A stretch of 6,084 nt of DNA from JBEKDJ01 sp050014415 (GTDB taxonomy: Bacteria; Desulfobacterota; BSN033; UBA1163): positions 1 to 6,084 of the forward strand of contig JBEKDJ010000302.1 of the NCBI GenBank assembly GCA_050014415.1. The letters run 5' to 3'. The notes beneath the pieces are model-generated. The model saw only the letters and a program-made list of their open reading frames with translations. It was not told where the DNA came from and searched no databases. The position numbers were made by a program, and so were the translations under genes. Shown in pieces: positions 1 to 6,037 of the stretch (position 1 is the first letter of the stretch; each line of letters starts with the position of its first letter).

Positions 1-456
1 GTGATCAGAAGAGCCTATTATTCCTGCTAAAGAAGAGATGTTAAGAATCTTTCCTGTTTTATGAACTGACATCCATTTCCCTGCTCGGCGGCTGCAGAGA
101 TAAGTGCCACGGAGGATAACGGCAACTGCCCTGTCCCAACGTTCCACAGTTTGCTCTTCGAGCATCGGGCCACGTAAGGGAACGCCGGCATTATTCACGA
201 GTATATGCACCCCTCCCAGCTCGTTAATCACTCTGTCAACCATGGCATCTACAGCATCTGCTTCGGTCACATCGGCTTTTACAGTAATGGCCCTGCGCCC
301 GATTTGCTTTACAGCAACCGCTGTTTGTTCTGCTGATAACAGGTCGATGTCATTCACAGCTATATCAGCGCCTTCCTTCGCAAAGAGCAGTGCAATAGCT
401 TGCCCAATGCCACTGCCTGCCCCAGTTACTAAAGCTACCTTTCCTTGCAGTTTCAT
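1..456 (-). CDS. Short-chain dehydrogenase/reductase (SDR), classical type, 3' end cut by window edge
   Basis: NAD(P)-dependent oxidoreductase of the classical SDR (FabG-like) family; substrate unknown. I translated the minus strand from the ATG at 454-456 and it stays open for 152 codons to the edge. Visible: Rossmann motif TGAGSGIG at residues 11-18; Asp36 at the end of the second strand (AVNDID), which usually means NAD(H) preference; ADVT at 61-64 with Asp62 near the adenine ring; NNAG at 88-91; NISS at 139-142, with Ser142 the likely catalytic serine. The YxxxK motif would begin about residue 155, just outside the window. Odd point: the position usually Asn in the N-S-Y-K tetrad (family pattern VNLRGT) is Ile114 (VILRGT). 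A GGGGAG ribosome-binding site at 460-465 lies only 3 nt from the ATG. The start is 40 bp after the VOC gene stop, so it is probably in the same operon. A role as acetoin/diacetyl or hydroxyacyl reductase is possible but unproven. Confidence 0.93.
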   Translation of the reverse strand, partial: MKLQGKVALVTGAGSGIGQAIALLFAKEGADIAVNDIDLLSAEQTAVAVKQIGRRAITVKADVTEADAVDAMVDRVINELGGVHILVNNAGVPLRGPMLEEQTVERWDRAVAVILRGTYLCSRRAGKWMSVHKTGKILNISSLAGIIGSSDH

Positions 457-496
457 GGACTCCCCACATCTATTTTTAGCGCTACCTTCTGCCCTA

Positions 497-964
497 TCAA
501 CTTTCTGAAGACATTGCTTTGGACATTTGGATCAGCTCGACAATGAAACCACTGGCATCAAGGTCGAGGTAGGCAAGCCCCCCATCTTCAAAATTGGCAC
601 GGAGCAGTATCGTGGCCCCAAGCTGGGTTAGCCTTGCTATCTCCTTCTCAAGGTCATCCACAGCAAACATCACGTGCTGAATACCCTCCCCTTTATTGTG
701 CAAGAAATCTTGGTGGGGGGATTCTCCCGAAACAGGCTGGCACAGCTCAAGTTCAATCTCTCCTACCATAGTGGCATTCACTTTAACATTGGCATGGGAA
801 GGCTTACCTCGAATCCACTCCTTTGTTCCAGGGGGCAGAATTTTGGGTGCAAATGGACCGAAACCTAAGACAGAAAATCGCTTTATGGCTTTATCCATAT
901 CCCTGACAACTAACCCCACCTGCATCAACTTCCAAGATGGTGATCCTGATTTGCTTTTCTCCAT
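497..964 (-). CDS. VOC-superfamily protein, methylmalonyl-CoA epimerase/glyoxalase-like
   Basis: A 155-residue single-chain vicinal-oxygen-chelate protein with two beta-alpha-beta-beta-beta modules (about 12-77 and 94-146). The layout resembles methylmalonyl-CoA epimerase and the Glyoxalase_4 group. Metal-ligand positions, judged by motif alignment from memory, are Gln15 (MQVGLVV, where epimerases usually have His), Glu73 (ELCQP), His97 (GIQHVMF) and Glu143 (FIVELIQ). Three of four look canonical, and Gln at the first site occurs in other VOC members, so metal binding is plausible. The GEGIQHVMFAVDDLE stretch at 92-106 is strongly epimerase-like. An AGGAG site at 970-974, 5 nt before the ATG, supports this start. 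Length fits the family (about 130-160). It sits 45 bp after the ThDP-enzyme remnant and 40 bp before the SDR gene. It could racemise a CoA ester or 2-oxo/2-hydroxy compound linked to the dehydrogenase complex; true methylmalonyl-CoA epimerase activity is uncertain. Confidence 0.9.
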   Translation of the reverse strand: MEKSKSGSPSWKLMQVGLVVRDMDKAIKRFSVLGFGPFAPKILPPGTKEWIRGKPSHANVKVNATMVGEIELELCQPVSGESPHQDFLHNKGEGIQHVMFAVDDLEKEIARLTQLGATILLRANFEDGGLAYLDLDASGFIVELIQMSKAMSSES

Positions 965-969
965 TTCAT

Positions 970-974
970 CTCCT
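970..974 (-). promoter_or_regulatory. Ribosome-binding site of the VOC gene
   Basis: Minus strand reads AGGAG, 5 nt before the ATG at 962-964, with a second GGAGG a few bases upstream. This gives the VOC gene its own initiation signal, independent of translation of the upstream remnant. Confidence 0.7.
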
Positions 975-1009
975 TTCCTCCATAGGATTGCTACCTTTGT
1001 AAAAGCTTC

Positions 1010-1276
1010 TTATCCCCTCTCAAGCCTAAAATCCAGCACGGCTGCCTTACCCCTACGGACCTGGGCAAGGCCTTCTTTCAAGGCTGGGATAACATCATCA
1101 GGATCTTCCACCATTCGCCCATAAGCGCCGCAAGCCTGAGCAATTGCAGCATAATCAGGCGGTGGCATAATGTCCACTCCTACCTCGAATGCCATCTTGT
1201 CCGGGAGCTTGCTCCCGGCAATCATTTGAACAGTACTTTTGGTAGCACCGTAAGCATGGATGACATCAGCCACCAC
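1010..1276 (-). pseudogene. C-terminal remnant of a ThDP-dependent enzyme (acetolactate synthase/benzoylformate decarboxylase type)
   Basis: An 88-codon frame from a GTG at 1276 to TAA at 1010-1012. Residues from about 8 onward match, by recognition, the end of the TPP_enzyme_C domain: AYGATKSTVQ, PPPDYAAIAQACGAYGRMVE and ending AVLDFRL. Full-length relatives have roughly 550 residues; here the N-terminal domain, the central domain and the GDG...N cofactor motif are all missing, so it cannot bind ThDP or catalyse. The frame stays open upstream to a stop at 1340-1342, but that part lies inside the E3 gene in another frame and does not resemble the family. It overlaps the E3 stop by 11 bp. There is no good ribosome-binding site at the GTG (a GGGAGG lies about 15 nt upstream), so any translation would be by coupling to E3. 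No internal stop or frameshift, suggesting recent truncation or retention as a small protein. A perfect inverted repeat lies inside it at 1201-1218. Confidence 0.72.
1201..1218. repeat. Perfect 8-bp inverted repeat (hairpin-forming)
   Basis: Plus strand ccgggagc-tt-gctcccgg: two perfect 8-base arms around 2 bases. With the central bases unpaired it gives a stem of at least 7 GC-rich pairs, and ttg (1197-1199) can pair with caa (1219-1221) if t1200 bulges. No T-run follows on either strand, so it is not a standard intrinsic terminator. It lies inside the ThDP-enzyme remnant, spanning codons for GSKLP. The GAGCAAGCTC core on the minus strand resembles REP-type palindromes remembered from some proteobacteria; copy number elsewhere cannot be judged here. 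Confidence 0.6.
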
Positions 1277-2642
1277 AGATATTTCTCGCGGCCTCCCAGA
1301 AACCCTCTGAGAGGGTAGGGTGAGAATGAAACGTTGCGCTTATTTCTCCCGGGGTGATCTCTAATTTCATGGCCAAAGCAGCTTCTGCAATGAGATCTGG
1401 AGCTCGAGGCCCGATTATATGTACACCTATTATTTGATTGTATTTCCCTTGGGTGATGACCTTTATCATGCCCATTCTTTGACCCAGAATGGTCGCTAAA
1501 CCATTACCGGAAAAGGGGAATCTTCCCACCTGGACCTGGTATCCCTGAGCAATTGCTTCGTCCTCTGTCATTCCTACACTCGAGATCTCAGGAAAGGTAT
1601 TGGTTGCATAGGGAATTGCAGTGTAATCAATTTTTGAATCTCTCCCCATGGCGTTCTCTGCCGCGATGATCCCCTCAACATAGGCGACATGGGTCCACAT
1701 ATGCTCCATCGTTACATCCCCAGCGGCAAATATTGTCGGCACATTTGTCTCCATCCGTCTATTTACAAGGATGCCTTTCTTTTCATTCAGTTTGACTCCT
1801 GCTTTATCCAAACCAACTCCATTAATATTGGCTTCCCTTTCTTCTGCCATCAATATACACTGGGCGGTCAGATTTACATCTTCTCCTCTAACGGTTGCCA
1901 CAATATTCTTTTCCCCCTGTACCTTTTCTTCTATTTTCTTCACCTGGGCCTCGGTATATAACCGGATGCTTTTATCCTCCATCTCTTTTTCAAAGATTGA
2001 GACTATCTCCTTATCAATTTCGGGGAGAATACGTGGCGATTCTTCAAGAATGCTAATTTTCGTACCCAGCATGGAGAAGATTGTTGCAATGGAAGTCCCT
2101 ATGAATCCTCCTCCAATAATCAGCATGGATTTTGGTATGGTCTTGATCTCCATGACTTCAGTTGGAGTTATTATTTTTTCTCCTCCAGGAAGAGTTGCCT
2201 TCTTCCATTTGGACCCAGTTGCAAGGATGATCCTGCGTGTCTTTATCTCTTTTTTGCTTCCGTCTTGGAGTTGCACCTCAAGCTGTGACGATGAAAGGAG
2301 TTTCCCTGTTCCTTCTATCACTTCAACCCTGCTGCTTCTTAAGCCTTGCTTCACACCCGATGATAAGGTTCTTACTATAATGTCCTTTCTCGAAATCATC
2401 TTGGATATGTCGATCTCAGTTTCTTTAAAATTGACTCCATAGTCTTTGGCGGTCCTTGTCAAATCCACAATTTCAGCTGCCCTTAATAAGGTTCTGACCG
2501 GAATGCACCCCTGGTTAATACAAGTCCCGCCTAAAGCATTGTTTTCAATGAGTGTGGCTTTTCCCCCAAGCTGCGAAACTCTTATTGCCGCTCTGTACCC
2601 AGCAGGGCCGCCACCGATAATTACAACATCTCTCTCTTCCAT
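1266..2642 (-). CDS. lpdA: Dihydrolipoamide dehydrogenase (E3), FAD/NAD pyridine nucleotide-disulfide oxidoreductase
   Basis: Reoxidises the dihydrolipoyl group of E2 and passes electrons through FAD to NAD+. 458 residues, slightly shorter than usual (about 465-475). Visible: FAD-binding GGGPAG at 10-15; redox-active disulfide Cys41/Cys46 in GGTCINQGCIP; ATGS at 141-144; NAD-binding GGGFIG at 177-182 followed by Glu200 at the strand end (NAD rather than NADP); second FAD contact AAGD with Asp309; C-terminal interface with the His441-Glu446 pair in HSHPTLSE. Divergences: PSK after the disulfide is PVR (49-50), and the family VGRxPN stretch reads AEEREAN (266-272). The protein ends 12 residues after HPTLSE, a few residues short of many homologues. 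A GGGAG site (2648-2652) 5 nt from the ATG supports the start. It begins 28 bp after E2 and overlaps the following ThDP remnant. A dedicated E3 within the operon is typical of acetoin and branched-chain dehydrogenase loci. Confidence 0.95.
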   Translation of the reverse strand: MEERDVVIIGGGPAGYRAAIRVSQLGGKATLIENNALGGTCINQGCIPVRTLLRAAEIVDLTRTAKDYGVNFKETEIDISKMISRKDIIVRTLSSGVKQGLRSSRVEVIEGTGKLLSSSQLEVQLQDGSKKEIKTRRIILATGSKWKKATLPGGEKIITPTEVMEIKTIPKSMLIIGGGFIGTSIATIFSMLGTKISILEESPRILPEIDKEIVSIFEKEMEDKSIRLYTEAQVKKIEEKVQGEKNIVATVRGEDVNLTAQCILMAEEREANINGVGLDKAGVKLNEKKGILVNRRMETNVPTIFAAGDVTMEHMWTHVAYVEGIIAAENAMGRDSKIDYTAIPYATNTFPEISSVGMTEDEAIAQGYQVQVGRFPFSGNGLATILGQRMGMIKVITQGKYNQIIGVHIIGPRAPDLIAEAALAMKLEITPGEISATFHSHPTLSEGFWEAARNICGG

Positions 2643-2670
2643 ATTCTCTCCCTTTTAGTTGTCCTACCTA

Positions 2671-3909
2671 TCAAAGCAACAGGAGGTCTGTGTTTTCTAT
2701 TAATTCTTGGAGCCTACCCAAAAAATTCTCCACAATTACTCCATCTATAATCCTATGATCCACCGTTATGCTACATGGCATCATCGGAGCAATAACAATC
2801 TGACCGTCTTTTACCACGGCCCGATCTCTAATCCGGCCAACCCCAAGAATCGCTGCCTCCGGCTGATTGATGATAGGAGTTTGATAAAGGCCGACTCCCC
2901 TTCCCCCTAAGCTGGTCAGCGTAAAGGTTCCACCTGTCACATCATCCGGTAAGAGTTTACCCGCCTGGGCCTTCTCTGCAAGAGATTTTATCATCTTAGA
3001 TAACTCAACCAGGGATTTCTGGTCAGCATTCTTGATCACCGGAACAATCAATCCTTTATCCCCCTTTTCACCAAGACCTACCGCCACACCAATGTTTATG
3101 TCCTCCCAGATCTTGATTTCATTATCAATTAAACTGCTGTTGATTAAGGAATGGTCTTTGAGCGCCTTTGTTATAATAAAGACAAGGATCTCGGTATAAG
3201 TGATTCGAGTACCAATCGTCTTCTCTTGCCTCAAAAGGTTCTCTCGAAGCTTTACCAAATCCGTGACATCAAATTCAGCAATAGTTGTAACTTGTGCTGA
3301 AACCGATAGACTGCGATGCATATGTTCTGCAATCGTTTTTCTCATTCCTTTCAGGGGGATAGTCGTTTTTACCCGTTTCCCTAAATGAACTTCGGTAGGC
3401 ATTTTAGGAACTTCCATCTTCTTCGCTTCAATCTCCCTTTCGATATCGTCCTTAGTAATTCTCCCGTCAGGACCTGTGCCCACTATTTTCGTTATATCTA
3501 TCATGTGTTCTTGCGCCATCTTACGAGCTAACGGGGATATAGCGATACGCTCCCCTCCGGTCGTTTTCGCTTCAAAAACTCCTCCTACTGCAACCTTAGG
3601 AGCTTCTGCTGGAGGGGCTACTTTAACCTCAGTCACAATCGGTTTCTCTTTTGGGAGGGCTTCCAGTTCCTCCTTTGTCTTTGCAATAATACCAACGACA
3701 CTGTTTACCGGTACTTCGCCTCCTTCCTGAACCAAAATATGCAAATACCCTGCATCCTCAGCCGTTATTTCCCAACCCGTCTTCTCCTCCTCGATTGCCA
3801 AGATGACGCTACCCTTTTCTACCCATTCCCCCTCTTTTGCCTTCCATTCAATGAGTATTGCCCGTTCTGCCGCCATCCCGAGTTTGGGTATACGTATATA
3901 TTCTGCCAT
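2671..3909 (-). CDS. Dihydrolipoamide acyltransferase (E2) with one lipoyl domain
   Basis: Structural core of the complex; transfers the acyl group from lipoamide to CoA. 412 residues, matching single-lipoyl bacterial E2 proteins. Domains in order: lipoyl domain 1-78 with the lipoylated Lys43 in EEEKT (usual context ETDKA); Ala/Pro/Val-rich flexible linker about 86-118; peripheral subunit-binding domain about 121-157 (ISPLARKMAQEHMID, then VGTGPDGRITKDDIE) that docks E1 or E3; catalytic domain about 178-412 with DHRIIDG, giving His385 and Asp389 as the CoA-transfer residues. The conserved GTFTLTSLGGRGVG segment of the active-site channel is present. The start has only a weak G-rich site (GGGGG at 3916-3920, 6 nt from the ATG) and follows a 106-bp gap after E1 beta. 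Acyl specificity (acetyl versus branched-chain) cannot be settled by eye, so no symbol is given. Family assignment is firm. Confidence 0.96.
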   Translation of the reverse strand: MAEYIRIPKLGMAAERAILIEWKAKEGEWVEKGSVILAIEEEKTGWEITAEDAGYLHILVQEGGEVPVNSVVGIIAKTKEELEALPKEKPIVTEVKVAPPAEAPKVAVGGVFEAKTTGGERIAISPLARKMAQEHMIDITKIVGTGPDGRITKDDIEREIEAKKMEVPKMPTEVHLGKRVKTTIPLKGMRKTIAEHMHRSLSVSAQVTTIAEFDVTDLVKLRENLLRQEKTIGTRITYTEILVFIITKALKDHSLINSSLIDNEIKIWEDINIGVAVGLGEKGDKGLIVPVIKNADQKSLVELSKMIKSLAEKAQAGKLLPDDVTGGTFTLTSLGGRGVGLYQTPIINQPEAAILGVGRIRDRAVVKDGQIVIAPMMPCSITVDHRIIDGVIVENFLGRLQELIENTDLLLL

Positions 3910-4015
3910 TTTTCGCCCCCAATAATCCTAAGACACTAATTTGTTGCAATATCCCTCACAGGTCAGTCTAACGTTATGATATTCAGGTAAATGTCTATTT
4001 CAGCCTAATAATTAT
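3910..4015 (-). other. 106-bp spacer between E1 beta and E2, no gene seen
   Basis: The longest gap in the cluster. AT-rich, with a 10-bp palindrome (4007-4016) at the E1 beta stop but no hairpin followed by a T-run. A weak promoter-like pair on the minus strand (CTGAAA at 3998-4003, 16-base spacer, TATCAT at 3976-3981) could start an E2-E3 transcript; each box matches only 4-5 of 6 consensus bases, so this is not claimed as a promoter. Confidence 0.4.
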
Positions 4016-5029
4016 TTAGAAAAATTTGGCTGTTTCTATAGCCTTCACAGGCAAAGGCTCCTTGACCCCCAAGACACCCCTTATAGCATCGGCAATGTCT
4101 TGAGGTTTCGGTAAAACAAGGTACTCTGTAGGACCAGCTGGGATTGGAAAGTTGAGTGCCCCCACCCTTCGTATAGGAGCATCCAGGTCATCAAAGGCTT
4201 TCTCCATAATCTGCATACCAATCTCTGCGCCCGGCCCGCAACGCAATGTATCTTCGTCAACGACGACGACCCGTTTTGTCTTTTTTACCGAGGCAATAAT
4301 CGTGTCCATATCAAGAGGCTCAAGAGTCCTTGGATCAACAACTTCTACACTGATGCCTTTCTCCTGTAATTGGTTAGCCACGTCTAAAGCCAAGGTCACC
4401 ATATACCCCGTGGCTACCACCGTTATATCTTTCCCCTCTCTCTTGATGTCAGCTACCCCAAAGGGAATGGTATATTCTTCTTCGGGCACCTCCCCGGTTA
4501 AGGCGATATGTCGTTTATGAAAAAAGTAAACCACTACATTGTTATCCCTGATGGCTGTCTTCAAAAGTCCCTTCGCATCATAGGGGGTGCTTGGGATGAC
4601 GAGCTTCAATCCTGGAGTATGCATGATAATGGTCTCGAAACACTTGGAGTGCTGTGGACCGACACCGATATAGCCTCCAAATGAAGCTAAAACAACAAGG
4701 GGTATCATACATTTCCCACCATGGGTAAAACGCCACGTCGCGCCGTTGTCCAATAACGGTCCAAGAGCAGGTAACATAAAATCAGCCATCCCCATATCGA
4801 CAATCGGGCGGTAACCGGCATGCGCTGCCCCGACACCAGCCCCAAGAATTGCCTCCTCACTTATTGCTGTATCTCTTATTCTCTCCTTCCCAAACTTTTC
4901 GAACAAACCTTGGGTGAGTCCAAAGATATGGGCACTCACATTCTCCCCCATGAAGAAAACAGTCTCATCTCGGGTCATTTCTTCCTTTAAAGCTTCGGTT
5001 ATGGCTTCGTTAAGTCTGATCTGTCTCAT
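4016..5029 (-). CDS. 2-oxoacid/acetoin dehydrogenase-type E1 component, beta subunit
   Basis: Pairs with the alpha subunit to form the alpha2beta2 ThDP-dependent E1 that decarboxylates the substrate and reductively acylates E2. 337 residues, family-normal (about 325-340). The pyrimidine-binding transketolase-like domain covers about 3-178: MGEN at 27-30, the cofactor-activating Glu58 in DTAISEEAILG, and GPQHS at 124-128 with His127 at the conserved active-site position. The C-terminal transketolase domain covers about 200-325, with VVDPRTLEPLD, VDEDTLRCGPGAEI and the PIPAGPTEYLVLP segment. A tail of about 15 residues (from KEPLPV) extends beyond the usual end. An AAAGGGG site (5037-5043) sits 7 nt from the ATG, and the gene starts 17 bp after the alpha-subunit stop, so the two are probably translated together. 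Acetoin, branched-chain 2-oxoacid and pyruvate versions all look like this, so the substrate is left open. Confidence 0.95.
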   Translation of the reverse strand: MRQIRLNEAITEALKEEMTRDETVFFMGENVSAHIFGLTQGLFEKFGKERIRDTAISEEAILGAGVGAAHAGYRPIVDMGMADFMLPALGPLLDNGATWRFTHGGKCMIPLVVLASFGGYIGVGPQHSKCFETIIMHTPGLKLVIPSTPYDAKGLLKTAIRDNNVVVYFFHKRHIALTGEVPEEEYTIPFGVADIKREGKDITVVATGYMVTLALDVANQLQEKGISVEVVDPRTLEPLDMDTIIASVKKTKRVVVVDEDTLRCGPGAEIGMQIMEKAFDDLDAPIRRVGALNFPIPAGPTEYLVLPKPQDIADAIRGVLGVKEPLPVKAIETAKFF

Positions 5030-5046
5030 TTAAGCACCCCTTTCTT

Positions 5047-6027
5047 TCATTCAGCATATAAAGCCCGCTCTAATATCGCAAGATTATCTATGGGCGGGTC
5101 CGCGAAAGCTAATCGGTCTGCTTCTTCCATCTCCTCTTTCGCCTTATTGTCAATCTCTTCTACTTCCGCCTGAGATAAGATACCCTTTCCTAACAACTTC
5201 TCCTTAAACAGTTTGATGGGGTCTCTTTCCTTCAAAGCATCAATCTCCTCTTTAGTTCGGACTTTAACGCCTGAGATATTGGGGATACCTTCAGCATGAG
5301 AGCGATACCGGAAGGTTTTGCATTCTATCAAACTAGGACCTTCTCCTGCCCTGGCACGGTCTATGGCAGTCTGGACTGCCTCATAAACTGCAATAACGTC
5401 TTGTCCATCGACCACAACCCCAGGGACCTGATAACCAAAAGCCAAATCGGCAACATTTTTCATGGGGAAAATATCACTGGTGGGCGAGGTCATCGATAAC
5501 TGGTTTGCTTCACAGACATAGATAATGGGAAGTTTCCATGAAGCGGCCATGATCATACATTCATGAAACGTACCCCTCGCAAAAGTACCATCCCCCTGAA
5601 AACACAGCACCACATCTCCCTTCCCATCCATTTTAGCCACGATAGCCGTTCCTGTCGCCATTCCAAAATCCATCCCCAGCAGCGCACTAAGACCCATCGC
5701 CCTGAGTTCCATTTTGATGGGATGATGGCCGGAAATACCACAACAAAGACCGGTTGTCCTACAATAGTGTTCAGCAATAAGTTCCCTAACAGATATACCC
5801 TTAGGCAAGACTTTAGTAATTCCGTGCCCACGATGACTACCGTAAATATAATCCCCTTCCCTCAGGAACGTACACGCTCCGACACCAATCGCCTCTTGGC
5901 CCTGTGCACTGTGCCAAAAAGTCCCAACTTTACCTGTTTCAAGTAGTTTAACCATTAGTTCATCCAGTTTCCGAACGCGCACCATATTCACAAAAAGTTT
6001 TTTCATTTGTTCATTGGTTAGTTTCAT
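5047..6027 (-). CDS. 2-oxoacid/acetoin dehydrogenase-type E1 component, alpha subunit
   Basis: ThDP-diphosphate-binding half of the E1 heterotetramer. I start it at the ATG 6025-6027 (326 residues) because GGAGGAG lies 3 nt upstream; a longer in-frame reading from a TTG at 6067-6069 would add 14 non-family residues and has no such site. Visible: QGQEA at 42-46; SHRGHG at 64-69; the ThDP/Mg motif GDG at 145-147 with Asn175 at the expected distance (EAN 173-175); FHE at 154-156; WKLP at 164-167; the active-site-loop FRYRSHAEG at 239-247 with His244. Departures from the usual patterns: ENN reads EAN (Ala174), ExxNxA reads ExxIxA (Ile159), and GGSMH reads ISGHH (98-102). The Asp and second Asn that bind Mg are kept, so activity is plausible. 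First gene of the cluster in this window, 17 bp before E1 beta. The divergence argues for a less-studied subfamily with unknown substrate. Confidence 0.94.
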   Translation of the reverse strand: MKLTNEQMKKLFVNMVRVRKLDELMVKLLETGKVGTFWHSAQGQEAIGVGACTFLREGDYIYGSHRGHGITKVLPKGISVRELIAEHYCRTTGLCCGISGHHPIKMELRAMGLSALLGMDFGMATGTAIVAKMDGKGDVVLCFQGDGTFARGTFHECMIMAASWKLPIIYVCEANQLSMTSPTSDIFPMKNVADLAFGYQVPGVVVDGQDVIAVYEAVQTAIDRARAGEGPSLIECKTFRYRSHAEGIPNISGVKVRTKEEIDALKERDPIKLFKEKLLGKGILSQAEVEEIDNKAKEEMEEADRLAFADPPIDNLAILERALYAE

Positions 6028-6030
6028 TTT

Positions 6031-6037
6031 CTCCTCC
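6031..6037 (-). promoter_or_regulatory. Ribosome-binding site that sets the E1 alpha start
   Basis: Minus strand GGAGGAG followed by AAA and the ATG at 6025-6027, a near-ideal Shine-Dalgarno. An alternative in-frame ATG at 6037-6039 overlaps this site and is therefore unlikely to be used. Confidence 0.8.

Noticed and set aside
477..484. Palindrome tagcgcta between the VOC and SDR genes
   Set aside because: Eight bases only, expected by chance, with no loop or adjacent T-run.
104..508. Plus-strand open frame opposite the SDR gene
   Set aside because: The minus strand here encodes an SDR with intact family motifs; the plus frame is Ser/Thr/Ala-rich and resembles nothing.
1302..1316. Perfect 15-base palindrome accctctgagagggt
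   Set aside because: It falls on the codons for the conserved E3 motif TLSEG, so protein constraint explains it; no T-run follows on the minus strand.
1771..2442. Long open frame on the plus strand (223 codons) opposite E3
   Set aside because: Antisense shadow of a well-conserved gene; low-complexity Ser/Leu/Phe composition and no recognisable motif.
3976..4003. Promoter-like pair CTGAAA / TATCAT on the minus strand before E2
   Set aside because: Each box matches only 4-5 of 6 bases and such pairs are expected by chance in AT-rich spacers; left as a note only.
4007..4016. Palindrome aataattatt at the E1 beta stop
   Set aside because: Short, AT-only and without a T-tract; too weak for a terminator or operator claim.
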